This document shows positions 26,790 to 36,700 of a stretch of DNA of 64,000 nucleotides, one piece after another. The translations under genes were made by a program, and so were the position numbers. This stretch comes from Nereocystis luetkeana (taxonomy: Eukaryota > Sar > Phaeophyceae > Laminariales > Laminariaceae), in NCBI GenBank assembly GCA_031213475.1, contig JARUPZ010000004.1, positions 5,837,169 to 5,901,168 on the forward strand, in the 5' to 3' direction. Within the stretch, counting starts at the first letter, position 1; every line of letters begins with the position of its first letter. The notes beneath the pieces are model-generated. The model was not told the DNA's origin, made no database searches, and was given only the letters and a program-made list of their open reading frames with translations.

Positions 26790-27000
26790 CCCCCCCCATC
26801 CGAATGCAAGACAGTCCGCCCCGCCAGTGGTTCTTAGCAGGATGAAGCTCACCCTTCATGCGACTCGCCAAACACCTCACGGCGCTTCGCGTCAGGTGCA
26901 AGCAATGTCTGCCTGGTCGGCGAAAATCCGACATGCTCTGTCCCGGCATTGTAGGTTGGGAGGGTCTATGATCATACCAGAACGGCCATGCATGGCATGA
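26790..27000 (+). repeat. Family C repeat, 3' half copy 2
   Basis: Starts after a poly-C run. Includes CGCCAGTGGTTCTTAGCAGG, CACGGCGCTTCGCGTCAGGT, CTGCCTGGTCGGCGAAAATC and GGCCATGCATGGCATGAT. It lacks the 5' part present in copies 1 and 4. Confidence 0.8.
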
Positions 27001-27112
27001 TTAAGCTGCATGACATGATTAAGCCGCCACCCCCCCTGCTCGTCTCGAAAGGGGTGCGTGGTCAATGGTCAAATGACTAAGGCAAGCAACAAATGGGTAC
27101 GCCCCCTTCCCC

Positions 27113-27284
27113 CCCCCCCCCCCCCTGCCCAACACCTCACGGCGCTTCGCACTTGGTGCATACAATGTCTGCGTGGTCGGTGAATACCCGACGTGCTCCG
27201 TCCCGGCATTGTACGGTTGCGAGGGTCTATGGTCATACGACTATACGCCCATGCATGACAACGAGTACCCCCCCCCCCCCCCCC
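27113..27284 (+). repeat. Family C repeat, 3' part copy 3
   Basis: Runs from a poly-C tract through CACCTCACGGCGCTTCGCAC, TGTCTGCGTGGTCGGTGAAT and ATGCATGACAACGAGTACC into the next poly-C run, where copy 4 begins directly. Confidence 0.8.
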
Positions 27285-27815
27285 CCGCCTCCCCCTATTT
27301 TATATAGGCTGGGTTGGCGTCGGTTGGCAACGACACTGTGAAACATGCCGCTCACTAGGTGAGCTAGACAACCAGGGTACCGTTTTTTTTGTGGCGGTCG
27401 CCCACAGCTGGTTGTCGAGATAGATCGTTTGTGCGAGGTAAAGAACCTTTACTCCGCACAATTGGGAACGATCGTATCACGTAGTGTTCAAGGTAAGGCA
27501 CCCAAGAGGCAGTTACATAGTACTCCCACTGCTGTCTCTGGAAATGCCTACACCGGAAATTAAATGAACTCATTGAAGATGTCGTCCATATGCAAGTCCG
27601 CCTCACAAGCGGTTCTTAGTAGGATGCAGCTCACCCTTCATGCGACTCGCCAGACACCTCACGGCGCTTCGCGCTTGGTGCAAGCAATGTCTGCCTGGAT
27701 GATGAAAACCCGACATGCTCCGTCCCGGCATTGTAGGGATGCGAGGGTCTATGGTCATACGACTACGGCCATGCATGAGATCGAGTACATCTCTCCTATC
27801 GAGTACCCCCCCCCC
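27285..27815 (+). repeat. Family C repeat, near full-length copy 4
   Basis: Matches copy 1 (25365-25880) end to end with small substitutions. With copies 2 and 3 it forms a head-to-tail cluster whose members are separated by poly-C runs. An ATG frame from 27564 reads through the repeat; the same frame is open in copy 1 (from 25631). Confidence 0.82.
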
Positions 27816-28056
27816 CCCCCGCCCCCCGTCATTTCAGAAAAACGTTTCCGCCAAAACGTTCTGCCTCTGTCTTGGCCGGTATCTGGGATGTTTGTGCGAA
27901 AGGTGCTTATCACACAGACCCCACCTGACAGCACCGTGTGCCGCGAAAGCAAAAAAATGCCGGGCCACGCAGCCTCGAGAATCTCCCCAGCAAACGCTAT
28001 GTATGTATTTGGATCTTGTAGATAAAACATGAATCAGGGGCCAAGCAAACTGTTAA

Positions 28057-28159
28057 CTCTTTTAGGACTGCAGTCTCGTTTTGGGGACAAATGGGGACAT
28101 ACATAATACTTGGAATTTGAGTGGTTTGTCCCCAAAACGGGGCTGCAGTTCTAAAAGGG
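28057..28159. mobile_element. piggyBac-like mini-element, best-preserved copy
   Basis: Flanked by TTAA on both sides (28053-28056 and 28160-28163). The left arm CTCTTTTAGGACTGCAGTCT and right arm GGCTGCAGTTCTAAAAGGG are inverted repeats. About 103 bp; no ORF. Confidence 0.85.
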
Positions 28160-28564
28160 TTAAGGGGACGCCGGCACCCAAGCGTCCCCTGGTTCCCGGG
28201 TCTGCGGTCGCTCTAATATCTAGGTGTTTAATTTAAACAGAAAACACAAATCGCTATAGTTTAACACGCTGCGTTTAGGACTTCGGCTGGTTCGTGCTTA
28301 CCAGAGAGCGGCGGTTACTTGGACGAGGTTCCTCACAGCAGCTTTTGTTTCTCTCGAGATTGATCTCCCGCCCGTTCTCAACAGAGGCGTACGTCTCGGT
28401 TTAGAGGAATAGGATATATATCTAAGATGAAATGATGTATGTGGGGAATGGAAATTGGGAAACGGCTGGCAGAGAAGCGTATGAGGAATGCTGCTGCTTT
28501 ACGGAAGGATACTCGGTTTATATTGTTGGAATGGGCATATATACTATGTTGTCGAAAGGCAAGC

Positions 28565-28782
<218 letters not shown>

Positions 28783-28917
28783 GAGAATCTAGAGGGGATG
28801 CAGTGGTCAAAATTGGTCGAAAAATTGAGGTGCACGAAATGAGACGAAAAGAAACCCCATCTGAACGTTTGCACCTCGCTTGCGGACAGCTAGAAGAGCT
28901 CCTCACAGAATTGCTAT

Positions 28918-29052
28918 GAGGCTTAAGATTGGGTAGGCGATTGGTTAATAACCTTTTACCTTCAGCCCGGCGGACTAAGACCTTAACAGATGGCGTCATC
29001 GGCGGTACATGGGTCGTTGTGGTGTGAGTTCGAATCTCACGTTCACCAAGAA
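28918..29052 (+). mobile_element. Second tRNA-derived repeat (family S2), full copy
   Basis: Head AAGATTGGGTAGGCGATTGG with GGTTAA resembles a D-arm/A box. A T-arm-like hairpin GTGAGTTCGAATCTCAC (B box GTTCGAATC) is followed by GTTCACCA. The tRNA-like halves are about 100 bp apart, too far for a functional tRNA. Sister copies lie at 29193-29262 (plus, head only), 29928-29984 (minus, head only) and 30165-30312 (minus, full). Confidence 0.72.
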
Positions 29053-29192
29053 ATCGCTTTATTATAAAGAAAAGTGAATTTCCTCACGTCAAGAATCTGA
29101 AAAATTCTTCCGGATCCCAAGAAATTGGAACCGCGAGTTGGTGCCACGCGTCGACCCGTATATCCGGTCCGTTCCAGGGGGGGAGATTGTTG

Positions 29193-29262
29193 TAAGGCTT
29201 AGACTGGGTAGGCGATTGGTTAACCTTTTACCTTTAGCCCAACGGACTAAGACCTTAACACA
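29193..29262 (+). mobile_element. Family S2, head fragment
   Basis: GGCTTAGACTGGGTAGGCGA through GACTAAGACCTTAACA, matching 28918 onward, then divergent sequence. Confidence 0.7.
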
Positions 29263-29612
29263 GGTTTCTCCAGCCCGCGAACTTGAGGGATACTCTTGGT
29301 GGGATGTGTGAGGGCATCGGGTGCGCCAGACGGCAGTCACACAGGCACCCAGAAACGACTCACCATGTGTTTCCGTTCACTCGAAGTTGCGAGCGAGTAG
29401 CACGAAAAAGCTCGCGAAAACGCTAAATTGTTTCATTATACGCAAGGAAGGGAGCATAGCACAATGGCTACATGTATGTATGTACCGATGAAGCATTGAC
29501 CTTCACTCTCATGTTGTTGCTGTTCTCCAGGCGGCAGACGGGTGATAGTTCTCCTGGAGAGTCGTCGTCGAAGATGGGGCGGGAGTAAAAGCTTGGTTCC
29601 CATGGACTCCTC

Positions 29613-29730
29613 TATTACGGGAGACCATATCAAATCGGACCCAATATTGTTATTGAAAATAAATGGGGAAATATAGAGGTTTTTGTGTGTACCGTAGGTC
29701 CTATTTACTATGATGGTCCACCCCGTAATA
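29613..29730. mobile_element. Family A MITE, copy 5
   Basis: TATTACGGGAGACCATATCA at the left, ATGGTCCACCCCGTAATA at the right. It is more diverged than other copies and has a GATG duplication near the right arm. Confidence 0.78.
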
Positions 29731-29927
29731 TTAATAGTGAGTTCTTGGGCCCAAAAAAGAGCAAAAAAAGGGCTAAAAAGCTGCCACTACGATTCGCTAT
29801 ACGGATCCTGGCTGCAAATCCCTTGCTCTACCTCCAAGTAGTGTGTACATGCTGCCGAAACGCCTACGCGCGGGTACGTGACGACGCATCCCTTGAGGGT
29901 GCCAGCGCCCTTTTAAGAGTATTTTAG

Positions 29928-29984
29928 TCCGTTGGGCTGAAGGTAAAAAGGTAACCTTTTTCGCCTACCCAATCTAAGCCTTGG
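29928..29984 (-). mobile_element. Family S2, head fragment, minus
   Basis: Reverse complement of the S2 head: TTGGGCTGAAGGTAAAAAGG followed by CGCCTACCCAATCTAAGCCT. Confidence 0.7.
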
Positions 29985-30164
29985 ACAGCAGTAGTAGCAC
30001 ACCCTCCTCCCCTTCGGAACAGCGGGGTCCTCGGTCTTTGTGTGGGGGTCGTTCGTGCTTATACTCCGCGCAGTTCTTCACAATCTCTGGGGACCCAGGA
30101 AGAGGGTGTTTTATCAGATTCTTGACACGATGAGGAAATATATTCACTTTTCTTTAAGAAGCGT

Positions 30165-30312
30165 TTTCATGGAGGGCGTGAGATCCGAACTCACGACCAC
30201 AACGACCCATGTCCTGCCGTCGACGCAATATGGTAAGGTCTTCTTGTTTGTATAGTACGTTGGGCCATAGGCAAAAAGGTTAACCTATCGCCTACCCAAT
30301 CTAAGCCTTACA
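30165..30312 (-). mobile_element. Family S2, full copy, minus
   Basis: Reverse orientation: the T-arm-like CGTGAGATCCGAACTCACG at about 30177 and the head TCGCCTACCCAATCTAAGCC at about 30288. The arm hairpin has compensatory change relative to the 28918 copy. Confidence 0.7.
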
Positions 30313-30522
30313 ACAAAACGCTATATAATGTGCATCGTGCAGGTAAAAATCTAGATCAGAGACGCGCGCGACGCCTGGGATGACACTGTTCGGGCTAAAA
30401 TATTCTCTGAATTGGCCGCAGCAAAACTCTCCACAACAACCCGAAATCGTTGGAACGATTTTCTTTGCCTTTTCTACGTTGTGTTGCGACATTCTATTAA
30501 TAAACCCCTTTGGGGTTATTGA

Positions 30523-30638
30523 TATTACGGGGGACCATAGTTAACAGGACCAAATATTGTCAGTAAAAATGGTTTAATATTTAGGTTTTTATGTATACCA
30601 TAGGTCCTACCAGGTATTAACTATGGTCCCCCGTAATA
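30523..30638. mobile_element. Family A MITE, copy 6, with 7 bp insertion
   Basis: TATTACGGGGGACCATAGTT to AACTATGGTCCCCCGTAATA. The right arm reads GGTCCTACCAGGTATTAAC; other copies read GGTCCTATTAAC. The extra CCAGGTA (9-mer at 30608-30616) breaks an otherwise near-perfect TIR. Confidence 0.9.
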
Positions 30639-30639
30639 G

Positions 30640-32730
30640 ATCATATTTGTGCACACCTAGACCATGGGATTGTTCGATGTGTAGGGTTGCACTTCCAGAT
30701 ATTTTCATAACCCGTTTTGGGGTGGGGTACCGTGCTAACATTCGTGTAGAGCTGCTCCTCAAAAGCGAAGAATCCCAGAAAAAAAAAAATGTGCGCTTCT
30801 ATACACAAAGCGTACGTGTCCAGGGGTCTATATACCTGCGTAGCCCTAACCTGTAGTTGGGCTGATTTTTATCGGAAAGCTGTTTTAATTTTCCAGAATC
30901 TCCAAGGTCTGGAAATGATTGGAGATAAGTATCAAGATACGGAGGCGTTCTGTCATTAATCGTCAAGTTCTCCACAAGCGAAAAAAAAAACAGGTTTCGT
31001 TATATTTCACATATTTATTTGGGGAAAAAACAGGAAAATCTGGAAGATGAAAAAAAAAACGCGAAAAAACATGGAAATTATGGGGGGAAAAGCTCTCCGA
31101 TAAGAATGATCGCGACCCTTAGATCACATGGAAATGGGGGTTCGTTTGTCCGATATGTGAAAAAAAAATGTGCGCGCAGCCCGATAGAAAAAAAAATGTT
31201 TTTTTGCTTGATAATAATAGACTGCAGCAGTGCGCGGGTTTAGCCTCGCACGATTTCGCACGAGCCTTTTTTTTAACGCGGGAGGCATGAATGGGCGGAG
31301 AGCAGGCCACGAAAGAGGGAGGGTGCAACAACAAAAACGATATCTCCTCTTGACTCATACAAACGAGCAAAATGTTGAAAAAAAACGGGCGTTTCAAAAG
31401 TGTTTCATGGGGTGAAACACAGGATTTTGGAAAAAGTTTTTTGCTTTGCACCTACCGAGTATAGAGTATTTTTTTCCGATAAATATAGCAGAGAACCTAG
31501 TTGTAAACTCTTACAGGTAGGAATAATTTGCTTCCCAATTATTTAGTGGTGTTCGTTTAGCGTCGACAAAAAATCTCAGAGTGAACTCTCTCAGGAATGA
31601 CATTTGAAGGCACCTCAAAAGAAAAAAAAATACATTCACTGACGAAGGCACGCCAAAACAACAAAAAACATACACATTCGGTTTGTGAATTGCCTGTTTA
31701 GGCATGATGCTGCTATTAATAGTTGTCAGTTTTTGCATGCATAAACCTCTCCGAAACAGAACTTCGTTTTTTCGTGTTCCTCTCCGTCGGTCTGTCTTGT
31801 CTGCCTGGTTGTCTGTCTGACCCCCCCTCGATCCCACTCCACGCGTGACTCTTTTGCTTCTTTTTTTTTAGCCTCAAACGATCGTAACCAAACCTGAACA
31901 TTGCTAATAATAACAAGCCCGCCATACCGCGACGGATCCATACCGAGAAGGTACCGTAGAGCTGACATATCATCAGTGGCACGCGCCAACCCCAAAGCCT
32001 TCTCGGGTGCCCAGCGCGCGTGGGGGGGGGGGCGGGGGTGCGCGTTTGATCTCGCGCCCCCCCCCCCCCCCCCCCCCCCTCTCCGTCCCTGCCTACACCC
32101 CCTCGCTACTTCGTTGTCGTGCCGCCAAACTCAAGGCGCTTTTTCTTGATTCCACAGTCCGCTGATTCATCACGCACACACTATGCGCTAATGTATCATG
32201 TGATAAAAGAGGAATATGTCGAACCAAGGCAAAGGCTCAGGCGAGAAAACAAAAAGAAAGAAAAAAAAAAAGAAGGAAAAGAGGAGAACAAAAAAAAAAT
32301 AACACCGGGGTAAGAAAAGGCTTTATCGGGTATGTACACAAATATGGCAAGGAAACCAACCAAACGAACACACAGCAGCAGCAGCAGCAGCATCAGCAGC
32401 AACAGTAGCAGCATTAAGAGCAGTGGTAGTAAGCTGAACAGTATACCGCAGTAGGCGTGGTGGTGGTAGTGCTACTAACAGTGGTAAACAGGCGTGCCGC
32501 CCGATACTCGCCCACCGCCAGCCGCCGAAATATACCACCACGCCCTGCTTTATGCCGCAGAGGTGGATGGCCCCTGCCCTCCCGCGCTCGTACCTACCTC
32601 GTGATTCTGCTACAACCTGGCACATACTGCTGCTGCTGCTGCATCCCACCCCATTCCGCCGGAGACTGCAGAAAAACAAACTTTCTCGAAAATAAAACCC
32701 CCAAAATCTCGCGCGAGCTACCGGCACACG
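30640..32730. other. Region without supported gene
   Basis: AT-rich relative to its surroundings, with A/T homopolymers (31010-31200, 31620-31640), a poly-C tract near 32058 and CAG runs near 32370. Short ORFs only. Together with the minisatellite that follows, it is the 3' flank of the minus-strand membrane-protein gene. Confidence 0.5.
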
Positions 32731-33215
32731 GGTATCTACAGGTCCCTACAGATCTCAGGAAATCCCTACAGGTCCCTACAGATCTCCGGGATCCTTACAA
32801 ACCCCCTACAGATCTCCGGAGATCCCTACAGGTCCATACATACAGGTCCCTATAGGCCCCTGCAGGTCCCCACAGGTCCCTAGAGGCCCTCACAGATCTC
32901 TAAGGTCCCTGCAGGTTCCTGCAAGCCCCTACAGGTCCCTGCAGGTCCCTGTAAGCCACTACAGGTCCCTGCAGATCCCTACAGGTCCCTACAGCCCCCC
33001 AAGTCCCTGCAGCTCCCCACACGTCCCTACAGGTCCCTGCAGATCCCCACAGGTCCCTGCAGATCCCCACAGGTCCCTGCAGGTCCTTGAAAACCCCTAC
33101 AGCCCCCCTACAGGTCCCACAGGTCCCTACAGCCCCCCTACAGGTCCCACAGGTCCCTACAGGCCCCGCAGGTCCCTACAGGTCCCCACAGAACCCCACA
33201 GGTCTCTATAGATCC
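32731..33215. repeat. 10 bp minisatellite, consensus TCCCTACAGG/TCCCTGCAGG
   Basis: About 48 units keep a strict 10 bp register over 480 bp, with variants such as AGATCTCCGG, AGCCCCCCTA and AGCCCCTACA. It lies about 560 bp beyond the stop codon of the minus-strand membrane gene. Confidence 0.92.
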
Positions 33216-33777
33216 GCCTGTGTTGGTGTGCTGACACCCATGTCTCCATTGCCTGCCCCAGCGAACGCTCCGCCGGCGCCACCACCGCCCCCGCCCATGC
33301 CGCCTCCCATGCCACCGGTGCCGAACGTGGCGCCGTCGTAGGCGTACGCTGCAGAGTTGTACGCCGTGCCGCCCCCCCCCGGCGCGTCGAAGTTATCGTA
33401 CCTGGTGTGTCAAGGCGTGAGAGGAGGAGATTGGAGGAGGCGGAGGGGGGGGGGGGGGGCGGGGGCGAGGGAGAAACAGGAGGAAGGAGGATGAGGGGGG
33501 AGAGAAGAGAAAGGAGAAGGGGAGGTAGGGCGGGAAGGGAGGGGGGGGGGGGGAGGGGAGGGAGGAAGAGGAGGAAGGAGGGAGGGGAGGGAGGAAGAGG
33601 AGGAAGGAGGGAGGGGGGGGAGGGAGAGGGAGGAGGACGAGATATAAGGAACGGCAACTATATTCTTCACGATTTTTGTTTTGTAACAGCTGGCGCGTCC
33701 GTAACAAATGCCATTACCACGAACCAAAAAACGAGACCAACCACGAAGACAGAAGACAAAGCACGAACAAGAGAAAC

Positions 33778-36700
33778 TCACTCGGTGTCGCCGAACAGGA
33801 GATCGTCCTTCCACAAGATCAGAGCCGCCAGCATGCCGGCCTGGGCTATCAGGAGAAATGACGCGAACCATGATACTGCCGCCATCCCAGACGCGCTGTA
33901 GCAACTGTAGCCGGAAACGTCGTCGGTGTCCGACTCGCACCTGGTCGCCATAGCCAAGCAAGCGCCGAAAAGAAGATAAACACACACAAGGCAGGAAAAT
34001 GGTGTCTGAGTTGCGACGCAACACAACCAGCCTATTACTCGTTTGCTCCTGAGCTATGCCAACAACACGATAACACTAGCACCAACAACAACACGATAAC
34101 ACTAGCACCACCACCAACAACAACAACAATATCCTACACTGAAATACCGATCAGTATATGGCAACAGTTTGCTCCTGTTCAGTACGCAGCAGTTAGGTTT
34201 TGCTGCTCAGTTTTCAGTGGGCATTTACTCGTATTCCGTGCCGGTAGCTCCTACTGCTCTGGTTCTCCTGGTCGGCAGAAGTAGCTCCTGCTGGTTGGCA
34301 GCAGTAGCGCCTACTGCTCAGTAGCATGTACCGCCCAGGAGCATGTACTGCTCGGCGCAGCAGCAGTAGCCATTACTGCCCACACTAAGTACTCCCTACG
34401 TGATCAGCAACGCTATAGTCTACAGCTCAGAGGCATGCACTGCTCGGGGACAGTAGCATCAGCAGTAGCTTCTACAGTAGCGCTCAGAAGCATCCATGAT
34501 CATTACAATTTTCCAGTAGCATCTACTGACGAGCAGATCATCAATACTGCCCAACAGCAGTAGCTTCTACCGCTGTACCAGGTACCAGATACGCCATTCT
34601 CACCCCGACATCTCTCCCCAGTAGATGGCGGTCATGAGCGACAGGAAGCACATCATGGTGGTCATGCCGATTAAAATGCCTCCAACCATGGGCTCGATGG
34701 CCATCGAGGCGTCCTGACCCCCGTCCACCTGGCCAGGATAAGAGAGGGGGCCGATCACCCGTAACCAAGAGGCGAGACAGGCAAGGCGGTACACGGCGAA
34801 CGCGGGGGCGAGACAAGAAAAATAACGAAAACAGGCAACAGGCGAACAGGCAAGGGACAACAGAACAATAAAATGGGGAAGAAGAAACTAAACAGGAGAG
34901 TGGGCAAGAGGTTACGCACACAAGCATAAAGGTACAAACGGAGGCATCCACAGGCACAGAGGGGTACAGAGAGACAATAGGCACGGGCATTCACATAGAC
35001 ACGGCACAAAGGCGAACACGTTCGAACAAACCTTGGTACGGCACAGGCAGAGAGACGCATACACACAGAGGCGCACCCATTCCCCCTGCGGCGAAAAAAA
35101 AAAGTAAGGGCCCCATGGCCTGCGTCCACGCCATGCACACCAACATACAACCCGCAAACGCATCAACAATTAGACGAACCCGCTCGTCAGGTAACAGACC
35201 CCTCCGTTCCTCCCATCCTTCCACAGCTCCACCCCTCTCTCTGCTTCCCTCGCTATTAGTACCACAACTTCTCGTCTCCCACCCCTTCATATCACCCTCC
35301 CTCCCTCCCTCCCTCTCCCCTCCCCTCCCATCACCCCTCCTCATCTCCTTCTCCCCCCTCCCCCCCCCCCCCCCCACTACGGCCATGCATGATGATGAGT
35401 ACACCCCCCCTCATCCACCCCCCCCTCCCCCCTCCTCCCTCCAAACCCCTCATCATCTCCTCTCCATCTAACCCCCCCCCCGCCCTCTCCTTCTCCTCTC
35501 CACCCCCCCCCCTCCCTCCCCCCCCCCCCCCCCCCCTCCCCCTTTCCCCCCTCTTCTATTCCTCCCTCACCGCGCGTTTCTTGTTGAAAACCGCCGCTAA
35601 CAGCGCTACGTAGAACACGTAGACAATCGCCGTCAGGATTACGTTGAAACCCGCGTTGGCATTGGGAGACACAACGCAAGCACAAATGAAGAAACAAGCA
35701 GTGATCACCTGCTCCGGGGAGATGAAGGAACACGGGGAACACACAGCGGAAGCGTGGGAGGGCGGGGGTGGGGGTGGGGGTGGGGGGGGGGGGTGGGGGG
35801 GGGGGTGCTCGATATCGTATGACAATAGGCCCTCGGTATCATGCATGGCCGTAGTCGTATGACATTGACCCTCGCATCCCTACAAAGCCGGGAAGGAGCA
35901 CGTCGGGTTTTCACACCGACCAGGCAGACATTTGCTTGCACCCAAGCGCGAAGCGGCGTGAGGTGTTCGGCGAGCCATTAAATTTCGCTCTAAGAAACTC
36001 GGCAATATTCGTCCCTCGCCAAGCGATGCTGCTCTTTCGTACGTGGTGCGTACTCCCTCCCGCCCCCCACACGCAGACCCACAGTGCGTGTTCTACAAGG
36101 AATATACTCGTAGGCAGTTAAGGTCATGCGAGGTGCGATATATATTGTGTGTGTGTGTGTTGCCACCAACAAACACGCCACCACAAAAAAAAACATGAAA
36201 ACCCCTACTAGGTGTATGGTATACCTAATGGCATACAACAGAGCAACTTAAAAAAATAAAAATGGTGATGTGATACGTATCTACGTGCCACGCGTATCAA
36301 ATTTGCTACAATCATATCGATACAACAATGTACAATAATACTCTATAGTAATACCAGGGAATACAACGGTAATGCAGAAAACTGCAAGAAAAAAGGTAAA
36401 AAGTACAAACAACAAAAAAATAGGATGAGAGGTACTATGCAATCCAACCGCCGGCAAGAGGCTGGCTACAGGAGAGGGAGAGGTTGAGCACGATGGATGA
36501 CGGATGGAGGGATGGATGGAGGTGTCGGCTGACATGCCATGCCATGTCATGCCATGCCATCGCCATGCCATCGCCATGCTATGCCGCGGAAGAACAGGTG
36601 CCAACAAATGCCAGCCAGGCGGGGACGCGTCGCGCGTGCAAAGCAACGACAGACTTAGCCACCCAGAGGGGTCACGGCGGTGCAGCAGCGATCAGGGCTG

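Noticed and set aside
32731..33215. CRISPR-like array
   Set aside because: Contiguous 10 bp units with no spacers, in a eukaryotic context: a minisatellite.
34025..34570. Repeated AGCAGTAGC / CTACTGCTC words as possible structured RNA
   Set aside because: Too degenerate to define a unit or a consistent fold; it lies just beyond the last acceptor within an intron of the membrane-protein gene and is best read as simple-sequence drift.
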